Counted from the first letter of the stretch, positions 1 through 10,980 are shown. The stretch: 64,000 nt of DNA from Devosia indica (GCF_003056405.1 NZ_PYVZ01000001.1:62001-126000), one strand, 5' to 3'. Translations and numbers: made by a program. The notes: generated by a model from the letters alone, not told the origin.

Positions 1-616
1 CGGCGATGGCGTTGCCATGCTCGCCGAAGCTGGCCCGATCGCCCACCGGGCCGCCGAGCTGAATGACCAGCAGGCTGCGCCGCAGGCTGGTGATGGCCTG
101 CAATTGGCGCCTGAGCGGCTCGGACCAACTGGCCAGCTTGGCGTCCCAGGTGGTGGGCAAGGCCACCTGCATGCGGGTATGGGCCATCAATTCGCGCTGC
201 CCATGCTCTTTGGCCAGCGCATCGAAATGGTCGAGCAATGCGGTCAGGCGCGATTCAAACACGTCGAAGACCCGAGCCAGTTGCAGCATCAGGGCCGTGT
301 CAGTGACGTCCTGGCTGGTGGCGCCCTTGTGCAGCGCGGCGCGATGGGGCTCGGGCAATTGCGCTCTTAATTGCTTCACCAGCGCGGGAACGACGACACC
401 GTCCTGCGCCATGCCCGCTGCAAGCGCGGACCAATCCGGCTCGAACCCGTCAATCGCCTGGCCAATCGCGGTCGCGGCTGCTTCGCTGATCCAGCCGGTC
501 TCAGCGCTTGCCTCGGCAAGAGCGCGCTCGAAGGCCAGCTTGGCGTCGAGCTGGGCAGCGTCGGAGAGCAGAGCTTCGACTTCAGGGTCGCCGGTGAGAG
601 CGGAAAGGAGGGTCAT
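1..616 (-). CDS. pcaB: 3-carboxy-cis,cis-muconate cycloisomerase, partial (3' end beyond window)
   Basis: This is the N-terminal part (about 205 residues) of a fumarase/aspartase-superfamily lyase. It would cyclise 3-carboxy-cis,cis-muconate to 4-carboxymuconolactone, the step after protocatechuate ring cleavage. The frame starts MTLLSALTGDPEVEALLS and holds the HKGATSQDVTDTAL segment typical of PcaB; the superfamily GSS loop would lie beyond the window. The ATG at 614-616 lies 33 bases after pcaG, so it is the last visible gene of the pcaDCHGB operon. Identity rests on both motif and operon position. Nothing suggests it is broken, but the C-terminus cannot be judged. Confidence 0.9.
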   Translation of the reverse strand, partial: MTLLSALTGDPEVEALLSDAAQLDAKLAFERALAEASAETGWISEAAATAIGQAIDGFEPDWSALAAGMAQDGVVVPALVKQLRAQLPEPHRAALHKGATSQDVTDTALMLQLARVFDVFESRLTALLDHFDALAKEHGQRELMAHTRMQVALPTTWDAKLASWSEPLRRQLQAITSLRRSLLVIQLGGPVGDRASFGEHGNAIA

Positions 617-649
617 CGTATTTCCGTTGTCATGGAGCGCCAACATCGC

Positions 650-1261
650 TCACATATCGAAGAACACTGTTTCCCTGTCGCCCTGCAAGTGGATGTCGAG
701 AGTGTAGGTGGCGCCGTCGCGTTTGGCGATCAGGGTTTCGCGGCGGCGCTTATCCATAATCTTGTTGAGTACAAAATCGGTCGCATTGGCCTCTGCCTCG
801 TCCTCGAAATAGAGCCGGGTCTGGAGACCGATATTGATGCCGCGGGCCACGATCCAGAGCGCGATATGGGGCGCCATCAGCTTGCCATCGGGACCAGGCA
901 CGCGGCCAGGCTTGATGGTTTCGAACGTGGCAGCACCCGCTTCACTCAGCGGCTGGCGGCCCCAGCCGGTGAAGGCGGGGACAGAATTGGAATTGGGGGC
1001 GGTTGGCCCAACGAAATTGCCGCTGGCATCGGCCTGCCAGATCTCGACCACGCCATCGAAAAGCGGCACACCGACGCCATCGAAGACGCGGACGGCCACA
1101 TTGATGCGTTCGCCTTCGACATCGCCATTGATCATGGTCTTGCCGAGATCCTGGGGAATGACACCGGTGATGTCGCAGAAATTCGGCGTCATGCCGATAT
1201 GGACATAGGGACCGGCGGTCTGGGACGGGGTTTCTTTCAGGATCGGGGTGGGGTGCAGCAT
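650..1261 (-). CDS. pcaG: protocatechuate 3,4-dioxygenase, alpha subunit
   Basis: This is the alpha subunit of the intradiol dioxygenase that opens protocatechuate between the two hydroxyl groups, giving 3-carboxy-cis,cis-muconate. The 203-residue protein has the intradiol beta-sandwich pattern (QTAGPYVHIGM near the N-terminus, VEIWQADASGNF, then APHIALWIVARG). It lacks the Tyr/His iron ligands that PcaH carries, as expected of PcaG. The start was set at the ATG at 1259-1261 (MLHPTPILKETPSQTAGPY), one base after the pcaH stop; a longer upstream frame overlaps pcaH and is unlikely. It is co-transcribed with pcaH, with which it forms the holoenzyme. Confidence 0.93.
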   Translation of the reverse strand: MLHPTPILKETPSQTAGPYVHIGMTPNFCDITGVIPQDLGKTMINGDVEGERINVAVRVFDGVGVPLFDGVVEIWQADASGNFVGPTAPNSNSVPAFTGWGRQPLSEAGAATFETIKPGRVPGPDGKLMAPHIALWIVARGINIGLQTRLYFEDEAEANATDFVLNKIMDKRRRETLIAKRDGATYTLDIHLQGDRETVFFDM

Positions 1262-1262
1262 G

Positions 1263-2009
1263 TCAGTTCCCCTCTCTCTTGTTTTCAAACATGGTCGAGC
1301 GGCGGCCACGCAGCACAATGTCGAAGCGATAGCACAAGGCGTCCATGGGCGTGGTATTGAGGCGGTCAAGCCGCGCCGTCAATTGATCGATCGCCGCCTT
1401 GTCGTTGATGGTGGCGACGATGGGGCACTGCCAGATCATCGGGTCGCCCTCGAAATACATCTGGGTAATCAGGCGCTGCGCAAAGGCATGGCCGAAGACC
1501 GAGAAGTGAATGTGGGCAGGACGCCAGTCATTGCCGGTATTGGGCCAGGGATAGGCGCCGGGCTTGATGGTGCGGAAGTGATAAAAGCCGTTCTCGTCGG
1601 TGATCGAGCGGCCAAAGCCGCCGAAATTGGGGTCGAGCGCGGCAACATAGCCTTCCTTCTTGTGGCGGTAGCGGCCACCGGCATTGGCCTGCCAATATTC
1701 GACCAGCGTATTGGGCACGGGCCGCGCATTCTCGTCGAGCACCTGGCCATAGACGATCATGCGCTGGCCGATGGCGTCGGTGCCATCCTGGCTGAAATTG
1801 CGGATCAGGTCATTGTCGAGCTCGCCGAGCTTTTCGTGACCAAAGGTGGGGCCGGTCATTTCCGATTGGGTGGGGCCAAGCGAGAGCAGGCTGTGTTTGG
1901 GGGCACGGAAGGTGGTCGACTTGTATCCCGGCGTATCGGCCTTGGGATGCCAATCGCGATCGCGCTGGAACAACTGGCCGTCGGCTCCGGGTAGAATGAT
2001 GCCGCTCAT
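1263..2009 (-). CDS. pcaH: protocatechuate 3,4-dioxygenase, beta subunit
   Basis: This is the catalytic, iron-binding subunit of protocatechuate 3,4-dioxygenase (248 residues). The non-haem Fe(III) ligands of the family are visible: Tyr114 (GGRYRH), Tyr153 (PGAYPW), and His166 and His168 (RPAHIHF). The N-terminus carries the usual PcaH leader with a DWHPKADTPGYKST segment. Length is normal. Its start overlaps the pcaC stop by four bases, and pcaG follows after one base, so translation is probably coupled. Confidence 0.95.
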   Translation of the reverse strand: MSGIILPGADGQLFQRDRDWHPKADTPGYKSTTFRAPKHSLLSLGPTQSEMTGPTFGHEKLGELDNDLIRNFSQDGTDAIGQRMIVYGQVLDENARPVPNTLVEYWQANAGGRYRHKKEGYVAALDPNFGGFGRSITDENGFYHFRTIKPGAYPWPNTGNDWRPAHIHFSVFGHAFAQRLITQMYFEGDPMIWQCPIVATINDKAAIDQLTARLDRLNTTPMDALCYRFDIVLRGRRSTMFENKREGN

Positions 2010-2395
2010 AGGGCCGTCTCCTCACGTTTTGCCAGTTCGTGCTTGGCGATCTTGTAGGCGCTATTGGCGGCCGGCACGCCCGCATAGACGGCGACGTGCA
2101 ACAGCAATTCCTTGATATCATCCTCAGTGGCACCGGTATTGACCGTGGCACGCACATGCATGGCGAACTCCTCTTCATGGCCCAGCCCGGCCAGAAGGGC
2201 CAGGGTCACGATGGAGCGCTCGCGCTTGGACAGACCAGGGCGCGACCAGACCGAGCCCCAGGCCCCTTCGGTGATGAAGGTCTGGAAGGCGTCATCGAGT
2301 TCGGTCGTGCGCGCGGCGGCCTTGTCGACATGGCCGTCGCCCAGAACTGCGCGGCGGGTCGCCATGCCGCGATCGAACAATGACGTATCAGCCAT
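2006..2395 (-). CDS. pcaC: 4-carboxymuconolactone decarboxylase
   Basis: This 129-residue AhpD/CMD-family protein decarboxylates 4-carboxymuconolactone to 3-oxoadipate enol-lactone. The core LSKRERSIVTLALLAGLGHEEEF followed by HVRATVNTGATEDDIKELLLH is the PcaC signature, and the single-domain length is normal. The start overlaps the pcaD end by eight bases. In some bacteria PcaC is fused to PcaD; here the two are separate. Confidence 0.94.
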   Translation of the reverse strand: MADTSLFDRGMATRRAVLGDGHVDKAAARTTELDDAFQTFITEGAWGSVWSRPGLSKRERSIVTLALLAGLGHEEEFAMHVRATVNTGATEDDIKELLLHVAVYAGVPAANSAYKIAKHELAKREETAL

Positions 2396-3179
2396 GGTCG
2401 GCCTCCTTGAGAAAGTCCTGGATCAGACCAGCCAGGCGGGCCGGCTGCTCGATGGATGGAATATGGCCGACGCCGTCGAGCACTTCGAAACGCGAACCGT
2501 GTATGGCCGTGCAGTTGCGTACCAGGTCGACCGGGGCCGCCAGATCGGCACCTCCCGCCACGATCAGCGTTGGCGCCTCGATTTGCGCAATGTCCGCGGA
2601 CAGATCGGTGTCGCGCAGAGTGGCGCAGGTATTGGCATAGCCAAGGGGATTGGTGCGCAGGAAGAGATTGCGCCAGCCGGCCAGCTCATCGGGGCGATGC
2701 TGGCGGAAATCGGGGCTGAACCAGCGCTCCATGACCGGATCGGCCATAGTTTCGAGGCCCTTGGTACGGGCCGTCTCGATACGGGCTGCCCACATGGCCG
2801 CATCGCCCATGCGCGGGGCTGTGCAGCACAGGACGAGCGCCGCGACGCGGTGCGGCGCGCGCAGCGCCAGCCCCTGCGCGATCAGGCCGCCAACGGACAC
2901 GCCGATCACCGTGCCTTTGTTGAGGCGTAGCTGGTCGAGCAGGCCTTCCAGATCATCGAGGTGATCGTCCAGGGCATAGTCACCGTCTGGCGCATCGCTC
3001 AGGCCATGGCCGCGCTTGTCGTAGGACAGACAGCGATAGCGATCGGATAACGCGGCGATCACCGCATCCCAGATGCGCGCATCGGTGCCCAGCGAATTGA
3101 CAAAGACCAGCGGCGGGGCACCCTCGGGTCCCGTCAGGCGGTAATGCAGCAAAGTGCCGCTGATACGGACAAATGGCAT
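2388..3179 (-). CDS. pcaD: 3-oxoadipate enol-lactonase
   Basis: This 263-residue alpha/beta hydrolase opens 3-oxoadipate enol-lactone to 3-oxoadipate. The nucleophile elbow GVSVGG has Ser95, the acid lies in IVAGGADLAAP, and the histidine is in GVGHIPSIEQP. It is the first gene of the minus-strand pca operon, and its upstream region (3180-3326) is shared with the divergent pcaQ. The 3-oxoadipate CoA-transferase and thiolase (pcaIJF) are not in the window. Confidence 0.93.
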   Translation of the reverse strand: MPFVRISGTLLHYRLTGPEGAPPLVFVNSLGTDARIWDAVIAALSDRYRCLSYDKRGHGLSDAPDGDYALDDHLDDLEGLLDQLRLNKGTVIGVSVGGLIAQGLALRAPHRVAALVLCCTAPRMGDAAMWAARIETARTKGLETMADPVMERWFSPDFRQHRPDELAGWRNLFLRTNPLGYANTCATLRDTDLSADIAQIEAPTLIVAGGADLAAPVDLVRNCTAIHGSRFEVLDGVGHIPSIEQPARLAGLIQDFLKEADHG

Positions 3180-3247
3180 GGCTTCCTCTTGACCTTGATT
3201 TAAGGGACAGCCAGCGCCAGTGTAAAATGATATGTCCGACCTATACG

Positions 3248-3263
3248 ATAACTCAGGGATTAT
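3248..3263. promoter_or_regulatory. candidate PcaQ operator between pcaD and pcaQ
   Basis: The sequence ATAACTCAGGGATTAT matches the published rhizobial PcaQ target ATAACC-N4-GGTTAA at most arm positions. It lies in the pcaD-pcaQ intergenic region about 70 bases from pcaD and 64 from pcaQ. The consensus is from knowledge of Sinorhizobium/Agrobacterium PcaQ; its use here is inferred. Confidence 0.6.
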
Positions 3264-3268
3264 TGAAT

Positions 3269-3285
3269 TTGCGCTTGTTGCGCAA
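3269..3285. promoter_or_regulatory. inverted repeat TTGCGC-N5-GCGCAA in the pca divergent promoter
   Basis: A perfect inverted repeat with 6-base arms lies six bases beyond the candidate PcaQ box and has the T-N11-A geometry common to LysR-type sites. It could be a second PcaQ contact or the pcaQ autoregulatory site. No expression evidence is available. Confidence 0.4.
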
Positions 3286-3326
3286 TTTTTGCTATCAAAT
3301 TGATATATGGCATAACCGGAAACGCA

Positions 3327-4262
3327 ATGTCACCGCGCATTATCGATCCTCGTATTCGCCTTCGGCACATCGCCTGCTTCCTTGAGGTGGCGCGGTTACG
3401 CTCCATGGCCGGGGCGGCCGAGGCGCTCAATATCAGCCAGCCTGCCGCCACCAAGACGATCCAGGAACTCGAAGCCCTGCTGGGCGGGCAATTGTTCGAT
3501 CGCAGCCGGCGGCGACTATCCCTGACAGCCTTTGGCGAAGTGTTCTTTCGCTATGCCTCGACCAGCATCGCCGCGCTGCGCCAGGGGATCGATGCGGCGC
3601 GGGGGACGCATGACACGGCCATGGTGCGGGTGGGCGCCCTGCCCACAGTATCGGCGCGCATGCTGCCCGATGCCGTGCGCGCCTTTACCGAGGACAATGG
3701 GGGGGTGACCACGCGCATCATCACCGGGCCAAATGGCTATCTGCTCTCGCTATTGCGCACCGGCGATGTCGACCTGGTGATCGGCCGCATGGCCGAACCC
3801 AATGCCATGGTCGGGCTGTCGTTCGAACATCTTTATTCCGAACGCGTGGTGCTGGCCGTGCGGCCCGGCCACCCTGTGCTGGACGAACCCGAGTTCAATC
3901 TCAGGCTGATCGAGAATTACCAGACCCTGATGCCGACCCCGGACTCGGTGATCCGCCCGGTGGTGGAGCGCATCCTGCTGGCCCACGGGGTGACGCAATT
4001 GCGCGATGAGATCGAGACCGTGTCCAACGCCTTTGGCCGCTCGTATGTGCGCCAGACCGAAGCGATCTGGATCATTTCCGAAGGGGTGGTGGCCGACGAT
4101 GTTGCCGAAGGCAGACTGGCGCTGCTGCCGGTGGATACCAGCGAGACGCTGGGGCCGGTGGGCTTTACCACCCGCACCGACACCCCGACCGCATTGTCCA
4201 CGACCAGCCTGATGCAGTCCGTGCGGGACGTTGCCGAGCGCTTGCGGAAAGACGGGCACTAA
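3327..4262 (+). CDS. pcaQ: LysR-type activator of the pca operon
   Basis: This 311-residue LysR-type regulator has an N-terminal winged helix (IRLRHIACFLEVARLRSMAGAAEALNISQ) and a long periplasmic-binding-like effector domain. In rhizobia PcaQ activates pcaDCHGB in response to 4-carboxymuconolactone-type intermediates. The ATG at 3327 gives MSPRIIDPRIRLRHIACF, the usual PcaQ start; an in-frame upstream ATG at 3300 would lie inside the regulatory region. It is divergent from pcaD and converges on pobR with an 18-base gap. Confidence 0.9.
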   Translation: MSPRIIDPRIRLRHIACFLEVARLRSMAGAAEALNISQPAATKTIQELEALLGGQLFDRSRRRLSLTAFGEVFFRYASTSIAALRQGIDAARGTHDTAMVRVGALPTVSARMLPDAVRAFTEDNGGVTTRIITGPNGYLLSLLRTGDVDLVIGRMAEPNAMVGLSFEHLYSERVVLAVRPGHPVLDEPEFNLRLIENYQTLMPTPDSVIRPVVERILLAHGVTQLRDEIETVSNAFGRSYVRQTEAIWIISEGVVADDVAEGRLALLPVDTSETLGPVGFTTRTDTPTALSTTSLMQSVRDVAERLRKDGH

Positions 4263-4280
4263 TAGGCTGCCTGCGCGCGC

Positions 4281-6362
<2,082 letters not shown>

Positions 6363-6404
6363 CGGGCTCGTGCCGGTCTGCTGAACGAGACAAAGTGGAC
6401 AAAG

Positions 6405-6440
6405 AAATGGCCCGGTCGATTCCCCGACCGGGCCATTTTT
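6405..6440. terminator. probable bidirectional terminator between pobA and dctP
   Basis: A 14-bp perfect stem (AAATGGCCCGGTCG with its complement), 6-base loop and T-run on both strands sits between two convergent genes, pobA (ends 6362) and dctP (ends 6459). This is a textbook intrinsic terminator likely to work in both directions. Confidence 0.9.
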
Positions 6441-6458
6441 CTTGCCTGAACCGGCCGA

Positions 6459-7478
6459 TTACATCTCGGCGGCGACGGCGGCGCGGGCCGCATCGAGCAG
6501 AGCCTGTCCATCAATGCCCTGGCCGTCCATGTCGGCAAGCCAGCGATCAACAACCGGTTCGGCCGCTTCAATCCAGCGGGCGGTTTCGGCTTCATCGAGC
6601 TGCACGACGTTGTTGCCGGCATTTACGGCAATCGAGAGGCCCGTGGCGTCGCCATTGTCCATGACGCGGCCGAACATGCGCGAGGTCTCGAGGCCCGAAT
6701 TGGCGTCGATCACGGCCTTCAGGTCGTCGGGCAGGTTGTTGTAGCTGTCCATATTCATCACGAAGCCGAAGGTCTGGGTGTAAAGACCATTCTGGCTGGT
6801 GAAGCCAGTGTGGTTCTGCACCAGCTCGGCCACGCGCAGGGACGGCGTCACTTCCCAGGGGATGGTGGTGGCATCGATTACGCCTTTAGACAGGGCCTCG
6901 GTCACCTGCGGCACCGGCATGCCGATCGGCTCGGCGCCGAGTTCAGCCAGCATGTCGGAAATGATGCGCGAACCGCCACGCACCTTCATGCCATTTAGAT
7001 CTTCCAGGCTCGTGACCGGCTCCTTGGAGTGGAACAGACCCGGACCGTGGGTGTGCAGGGCGATGACATGCACGCCGGCGAACTCGTCAGCCGAATTTTC
7101 CTGCACGTAATTGTAGAAGGCCGCCGAGCCGATCTCACCATTGGGGATCATGAAAGGCAGCTCGAACACTTCCGATTTCGGGAAGCGGCCCGGCGTATAG
7201 CCGAGCACGGTCCAGATGATGTCGACAACGCCGTCCTTGGCCTGGTCAAACAGCTCCGGAGGAGCGCCACCAAGCTGCATGGCCGGGTAGAGCTCGAACT
7301 TGATGCGGCCGTCCGATTCATCGGAAACCTTGGCGGCCCAGGGCTCGATGGCCTGGGCCGGAATGGTTGCCTGGGCAGGCAGCATCTGGTGAATGCGCAG
7401 GGTGACTTCCTGGGCAAAGGCGGTGGTGGACATGGCGAGCGCAGCCAGCGCCCCCATTACCAGGCTCTTGGTCTTCAT
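6459..7478 (-). CDS. TRAP transporter solute-binding protein (DctP family)
   Basis: This 339-residue periplasmic protein has a Sec signal peptide (MKTKSLVMGALAALAMSTTAFAQ) and a DctP fold. The MKVRGGSRIISDML segment carries the Arg that normally holds the substrate carboxylate, and KGVIDATTIPWEVTPSLRV is also typical. It is the third gene of a dctQ-dctM-dctP operon. Substrate is inferred as an aromatic acid such as a hydroxycinnamate, because it lies between pobA and the hydroxycinnamate operon and the Rhodopseudomonas TarPQM system is a precedent. A dicarboxylate or keto acid is possible. Start set at the ATG at 7476-7478. Confidence 0.88.
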   Translation of the reverse strand: MKTKSLVMGALAALAMSTTAFAQEVTLRIHQMLPAQATIPAQAIEPWAAKVSDESDGRIKFELYPAMQLGGAPPELFDQAKDGVVDIIWTVLGYTPGRFPKSEVFELPFMIPNGEIGSAAFYNYVQENSADEFAGVHVIALHTHGPGLFHSKEPVTSLEDLNGMKVRGGSRIISDMLAELGAEPIGMPVPQVTEALSKGVIDATTIPWEVTPSLRVAELVQNHTGFTSQNGLYTQTFGFVMNMDSYNNLPDDLKAVIDANSGLETSRMFGRVMDNGDATGLSIAVNAGNNVVQLDEAETARWIEAAEPVVDRWLADMDGQGIDGQALLDAARAAVAAEM

Positions 7479-7531
7479 TGGGTATCCCTCCCTCGTCATG
7501 GCCATGTTTGGCCGGTTCAGTGTCCCAGCCC

Positions 7532-7546
7532 GGTTCCTGCGGAACC
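7532..7546. other. intercistronic hairpin between dctM and dctP
   Basis: GGTTCC-TGC-GGAACC is a perfect 6-bp stem with a 3-base loop in the 88-base gap before dctP. There is no following T-run, so it may be an mRNA processing or stability element that lets the binding protein be expressed separately. Confidence 0.4.
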
Positions 7547-7566
7547 AGGCCGAAACAGGTTCTTAC

Positions 7567-8889
7567 CTAGTAGAGCATCCAGACCAGCCACAACGTAATG
7601 GGCGGGAAAGCTACCAGGATTGCGGTGCGGACCATGTCGCTGGCCACAAAGGGCAACACGCCGCGATAGGTATCGGACAGGCGCGTTTCGGGCGCCATGG
7701 AATTGATGATGAACAAGTTCATGCCCACCGGCGGGGTAATCAGGCCGACTTCCACCACGATCAGCACGATGATGCCGAACCAGATGCCGAACTCATCGGG
7801 CGTCAGGCCGAAATCGAGCACGGACATCATCGGGAAGATGATCGGCACGGTCAGCAGGATCATGGAGAGTGAGTCCATCACGCACCCCATGACCAGGTAA
7901 AAGATCAGCACCAGGATCATCACGATCCAGGGATTGAAGCCCTGCTCACCCACCCAGGCTGCCAGGACCTGGGGCACCTGGGACAGCGCCAGGAAACTGT
8001 TGAGGGCAGCAGCACCGAGCACGATGAGAAAAATCATGGCGGTGGCGCTGGCCGTTGCCAGGCACGCCTGCATGATCGATTTGCGATCCAGGCTGCGGGC
8101 CGCCAGGGCGATCAGGAAGGTGCCGGCCGCGCCAACGGCAGCGGCCTCGGTCGGTGTGAATATGCCGGCATAGATACCACCGATCACCAGCAGGAACACC
8201 ACCAGCACTGGCCAGGTCTTGGCCAGTTCGCGAAACCGTTGGCTATAGGGCATGCGCTCGCGCACACCGCCGGATCCGGGCACCATGCGGACATAGAGCA
8301 TGATGACGATGATGTAGCCGATCGCCGCCAGGATGCCGGGCACGAAGGCGCCCATGAACAGCTTGGCGATGTTCTGTTCGGTCAGGACCGCAAACAGCAC
8401 CAGGATGATTGAGGGCGGGATGAGAATGCCCAGCGTGCCGCCTGCAGCGACCGTGCCGGTCGAAAGTGCGCCCGAATAGCCGTATTTCTTGAGTTCGGGG
8501 AGGGCCACCTGGCCCATGGTCGCAGCCGTTGCCAGGGAGGAACCACAAATGGCGCCAAATCCGGCGCTGGCCCCAATGGCCGCCATGGCCACGCCGCCCT
8601 TCTTGTGGCCAAGCCAGGCCGCAGCCGCATTGAACAGGCCGGAGGACAGGCCACCCAGCGTCGCGAACTGCCCCATGAGCAGGAAGAGCGGCACGACGGA
8701 GAGCGAATAGGAGGCGTAGGTGGAATAGGTCAGGTTCTTGAACTGGGCCGAGACAGGGTTGAAGCTGCCGGTGATCAACCAGCTTCCGAAAACTCCAACG
8801 CCGAGCATGGCCAGGCCAATGGGCACGCGCAGAAAGATCAGGACCAGAACGAGCGGCAGGCCGAGAAAGCCGAGCATCAAGGGGGTCAT
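7567..8889 (-). CDS. TRAP transporter large permease (DctM family)
   Basis: This 440-residue integral membrane protein belongs to the DctM/IT superfamily, with about a dozen hydrophobic segments. It begins MTPLMLGFLGLPLVLVLIFLRVPIG and has the AAIGASAGFGAICGSS loop and the LITPPVGMNLFIIN motif of the family. It forms the Na+-driven translocation channel with the small subunit. Its start overlaps the dctQ stop (ATGA). Confidence 0.93.
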   Translation of the reverse strand: MTPLMLGFLGLPLVLVLIFLRVPIGLAMLGVGVFGSWLITGSFNPVSAQFKNLTYSTYASYSLSVVPLFLLMGQFATLGGLSSGLFNAAAAWLGHKKGGVAMAAIGASAGFGAICGSSLATAATMGQVALPELKKYGYSGALSTGTVAAGGTLGILIPPSIILVLFAVLTEQNIAKLFMGAFVPGILAAIGYIIVIMLYVRMVPGSGGVRERMPYSQRFRELAKTWPVLVVFLLVIGGIYAGIFTPTEAAAVGAAGTFLIALAARSLDRKSIMQACLATASATAMIFLIVLGAAALNSFLALSQVPQVLAAWVGEQGFNPWIVMILVLIFYLVMGCVMDSLSMILLTVPIIFPMMSVLDFGLTPDEFGIWFGIIVLIVVEVGLITPPVGMNLFIINSMAPETRLSDTYRGVLPFVASDMVRTAILVAFPPITLWLVWMLY

Positions 8890-9428
8890 AGTTCGGCTCC
8901 CACCTGCTTGGGCTCGGCTTCACCCTTAATGGCATAGCTGAGCGAGCGGCCCAGCACATAGACAGCCACCACCGCCATGACCACGGCGCCGACAAAGGCC
9001 AGCGCATAGGCCCAGCTCAGCGGGAAACGCAGCAATAGCGTGGTCTCGCGATAGGCGAACTTGTCCATCATGCCATAGTAGAGGCGCCAGGCAATAAACC
9101 AGGATGCGACCAGCATCATGATGTCGGTGATCACCAGGATCCAGCTATTGACGCGCAGGCCGAAACTGTCGGTGACCAGGGCGACCAATGCGTGGCTGCG
9201 CGTGAGATGGGCCCAGGGCATAAATGCAAAGATGGCAAAACCCATCCCGATGGAGACCAGCTCATAGTCGCCGGTGATTGGCTTGAGACCGACAAACAGA
9301 AGGGCGCGGCCGATGATACTGACGACAATCATGCCGACCATGGCCAGCAAGACCAGGCCGCCGGCGATCGCCATCAACCTTGCCATTCCCACAATGGTTC
9401 GTCCCAACAGGGACTCGTCTCTAAACAC
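8886..9428 (-). CDS. TRAP transporter small permease (DctQ family)
   Basis: This 180-residue membrane protein has four predicted helices (MARLMAIAGGLVLLAMVGMIVVSIIGRALLF is the first). It fits the DctQ subunit that pairs with DctM. It is the first gene of the TRAP operon, whose promoter must lie in the 9429-9696 region shared with the divergent MarR gene. Length is normal. Confidence 0.88.
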   Translation of the reverse strand: MFRDESLLGRTIVGMARLMAIAGGLVLLAMVGMIVVSIIGRALLFVGLKPITGDYELVSIGMGFAIFAFMPWAHLTRSHALVALVTDSFGLRVNSWILVITDIMMLVASWFIAWRLYYGMMDKFAYRETTLLLRFPLSWAYALAFVGAVVMAVVAVYVLGRSLSYAIKGEAEPKQVGAEL

Positions 9429-9696
9429 GCAGGTTTCCCCCCTTGCATCATACTGGTTTTAGGGTGTCGGGCGCGGTCAAGTAAAATGACAAATGCCCGC
9501 CATCTCATAACATCCAGATTATACATTTTTGCGATTATAGCGATCAAACACCGAAACAATCCGTGTGTTCGATAACCGAATGGCATGGAACTGACCGCGC
9601 GACCCGTTTCGTGCAGCGGAGTTTTCCCATGCATTCACGCGCTATGCTCGCATGTCTGCTTGCCTTCCTGATCCGCCTCGCTACGGTCGCACAACC

Positions 9697-10167
9697 ATGC
9701 GTCGAAACAAGACCAATCCACCTGCGCCCACCGAGGGCGACACCGCGTTGCGAACGGATGCGACAACCTCAATTGTCGGTTACCGGCTGCGCCGTGCCCA
9801 GCTCAGTGTGTTCCAGAAATTTCTTGCCGTCTTCGAGGAACTGAAATTGCGGCCAGCGGAATATTCGGTGCTGGTGCTGATCGATGATAATCCGGGCCGC
9901 AAGCAAACGGAAATCGCCGAGGTTCTGGGCATCAAGCGCGCCAATTTCGTTACGCTTGTGCATGGGCTTGAAGAGCGCGGCCTGGTCGAGCGCATTCCAT
10001 CGCTGGAGGACAAGCGCGCCAATGCGCTGCATCTGACAGCAGAAGGAAAGGCTTTCCTGACCCAGGCGCAGGCCCGGCACGCCCAGCTCGAAGAGGAGAC
10101 CGTGGCCCAGCTCGGCGGGCAGGCGGCGCGGGCGCAATTGCTGGCGCTGCTGGATCGGCTGATCTGA
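9697..10167 (+). CDS. MarR-family regulator, probable hydroxycinnamate-responsive repressor
   Basis: This 156-residue MarR protein has the winged helix EYSVLVLIDDNPGRKQTEIAEVLGIKRANFVTLVHGLEERGLVERI and the wing sequence DKRANALHLT. MarR proteins (HcaR, CouR, FerC) commonly repress hydroxycinnamate genes and are released by the CoA thioester. Here it sits divergent from the TRAP operon and next to the feruloyl-CoA operon, which supports that role. ATG 9697 (MRRNKTNPPAP) is chosen; an ATG at 9652 would add 15 residues of no family resemblance. Confidence 0.8.
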   Translation: MRRNKTNPPAPTEGDTALRTDATTSIVGYRLRRAQLSVFQKFLAVFEELKLRPAEYSVLVLIDDNPGRKQTEIAEVLGIKRANFVTLVHGLEERGLVERIPSLEDKRANALHLTAEGKAFLTQAQARHAQLEEETVAQLGGQAARAQLLALLDRLI

Positions 10168-10209
10168 CACCTTCCCGGCTCCTGTTGCACACGAAGGCGC
10201 CCATCGCGC

Positions 10210-10980
10210 TCAGCCGAAATTGGGTGGACGTTTTTCCAGAAACGCCTTCAGACCTTCCTCGGCATCCGGTCCGGTCTGGCTGAGGGCCGCAGTCAGGCTT
10301 TCGGCATATAGACCCGCTTCGGGCGGCATCGAGCCGATCTGGGCGATGGCCTGGATGATGAAACCATTGATGGTCGGGGAATTCCTGGCAATCCGCCCGG
10401 CCAGTTCAAAGGCTTTTTCCAGCGCCTGGCCTTCGGGCACCAGATGATGAGCCAGGCCCAGCCGCTCGCCGTCGACACCGGAATAGTTGCGGCCGGTGAG
10501 CATCATTTCGGTCAGGCGATCGGGTCCGATCAGCCGGGAGATGCGCACCGAACCGCCACCGCCCACGAAGATGCCGCGCAGGCCTTCGGGCATCTGGAAC
10601 CGCACGGTCTCCTCGGCCACACGCACATGGCAGGCGGCCGCAAATTCGAGACCGCCCCCCATGACAGCGCCACTCATGGCCGCAACGACCGGCACCTGAG
10701 AATGGGCGATGCGGGCCATGACGCGATGCCAGTTGCGCGAATGGGCCATGACATCGAGCGGCTGTCTGGCGACATGCTGGGAAAGGTCGAGCCCGGACGA
10801 GAAATGTCCGCCGGTGCCGGAAATGACGATGGCCCGGGTCTGTTCGGGCACATTGGCAAAGAAGGCATCAAGCGCAGCGACGAGATCGTCGTTGAGCGCG
10901 TTTCGCTTCTCGGGCCGGTTAAGCATGAGGTGGCTGATATTGCCCCGCTGCTCTTGGATCAGCACCTGGTCCTTGGTCAT
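10210..10980 (-). CDS. enoyl-CoA hydratase/isomerase family protein (hydroxycinnamoyl-CoA hydration)
   Basis: This crotonase of about 256 residues has the oxyanion-hole segments GHFSSGLDL and GAVMGGGLEFAAAC, and a catalytic-type Glu in MPEGLRG. It is the last gene of the minus-strand ligase-thiolase-SDR-thioesterase-hydratase operon, so it probably hydrates feruloyl/p-coumaroyl-CoA. It could instead be an Ech-type hydratase-lyase giving the aldehyde directly, but the adjacent dehydrogenase, thiolase and thioesterase favour plain hydration. ATG 10980 has AAGGA seven bases upstream; GTG 10995 and ATG 10986 are alternatives. Confidence 0.83.
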   Translation of the reverse strand: MTKDQVLIQEQRGNISHLMLNRPEKRNALNDDLVAALDAFFANVPEQTRAIVISGTGGHFSSGLDLSQHVARQPLDVMAHSRNWHRVMARIAHSQVPVVAAMSGAVMGGGLEFAAACHVRVAEETVRFQMPEGLRGIFVGGGGSVRISRLIGPDRLTEMMLTGRNYSGVDGERLGLAHHLVPEGQALEKAFELAGRIARNSPTINGFIIQAIAQIGSMPPEAGLYAESLTAALSQTGPDAEEGLKAFLEKRPPNFG

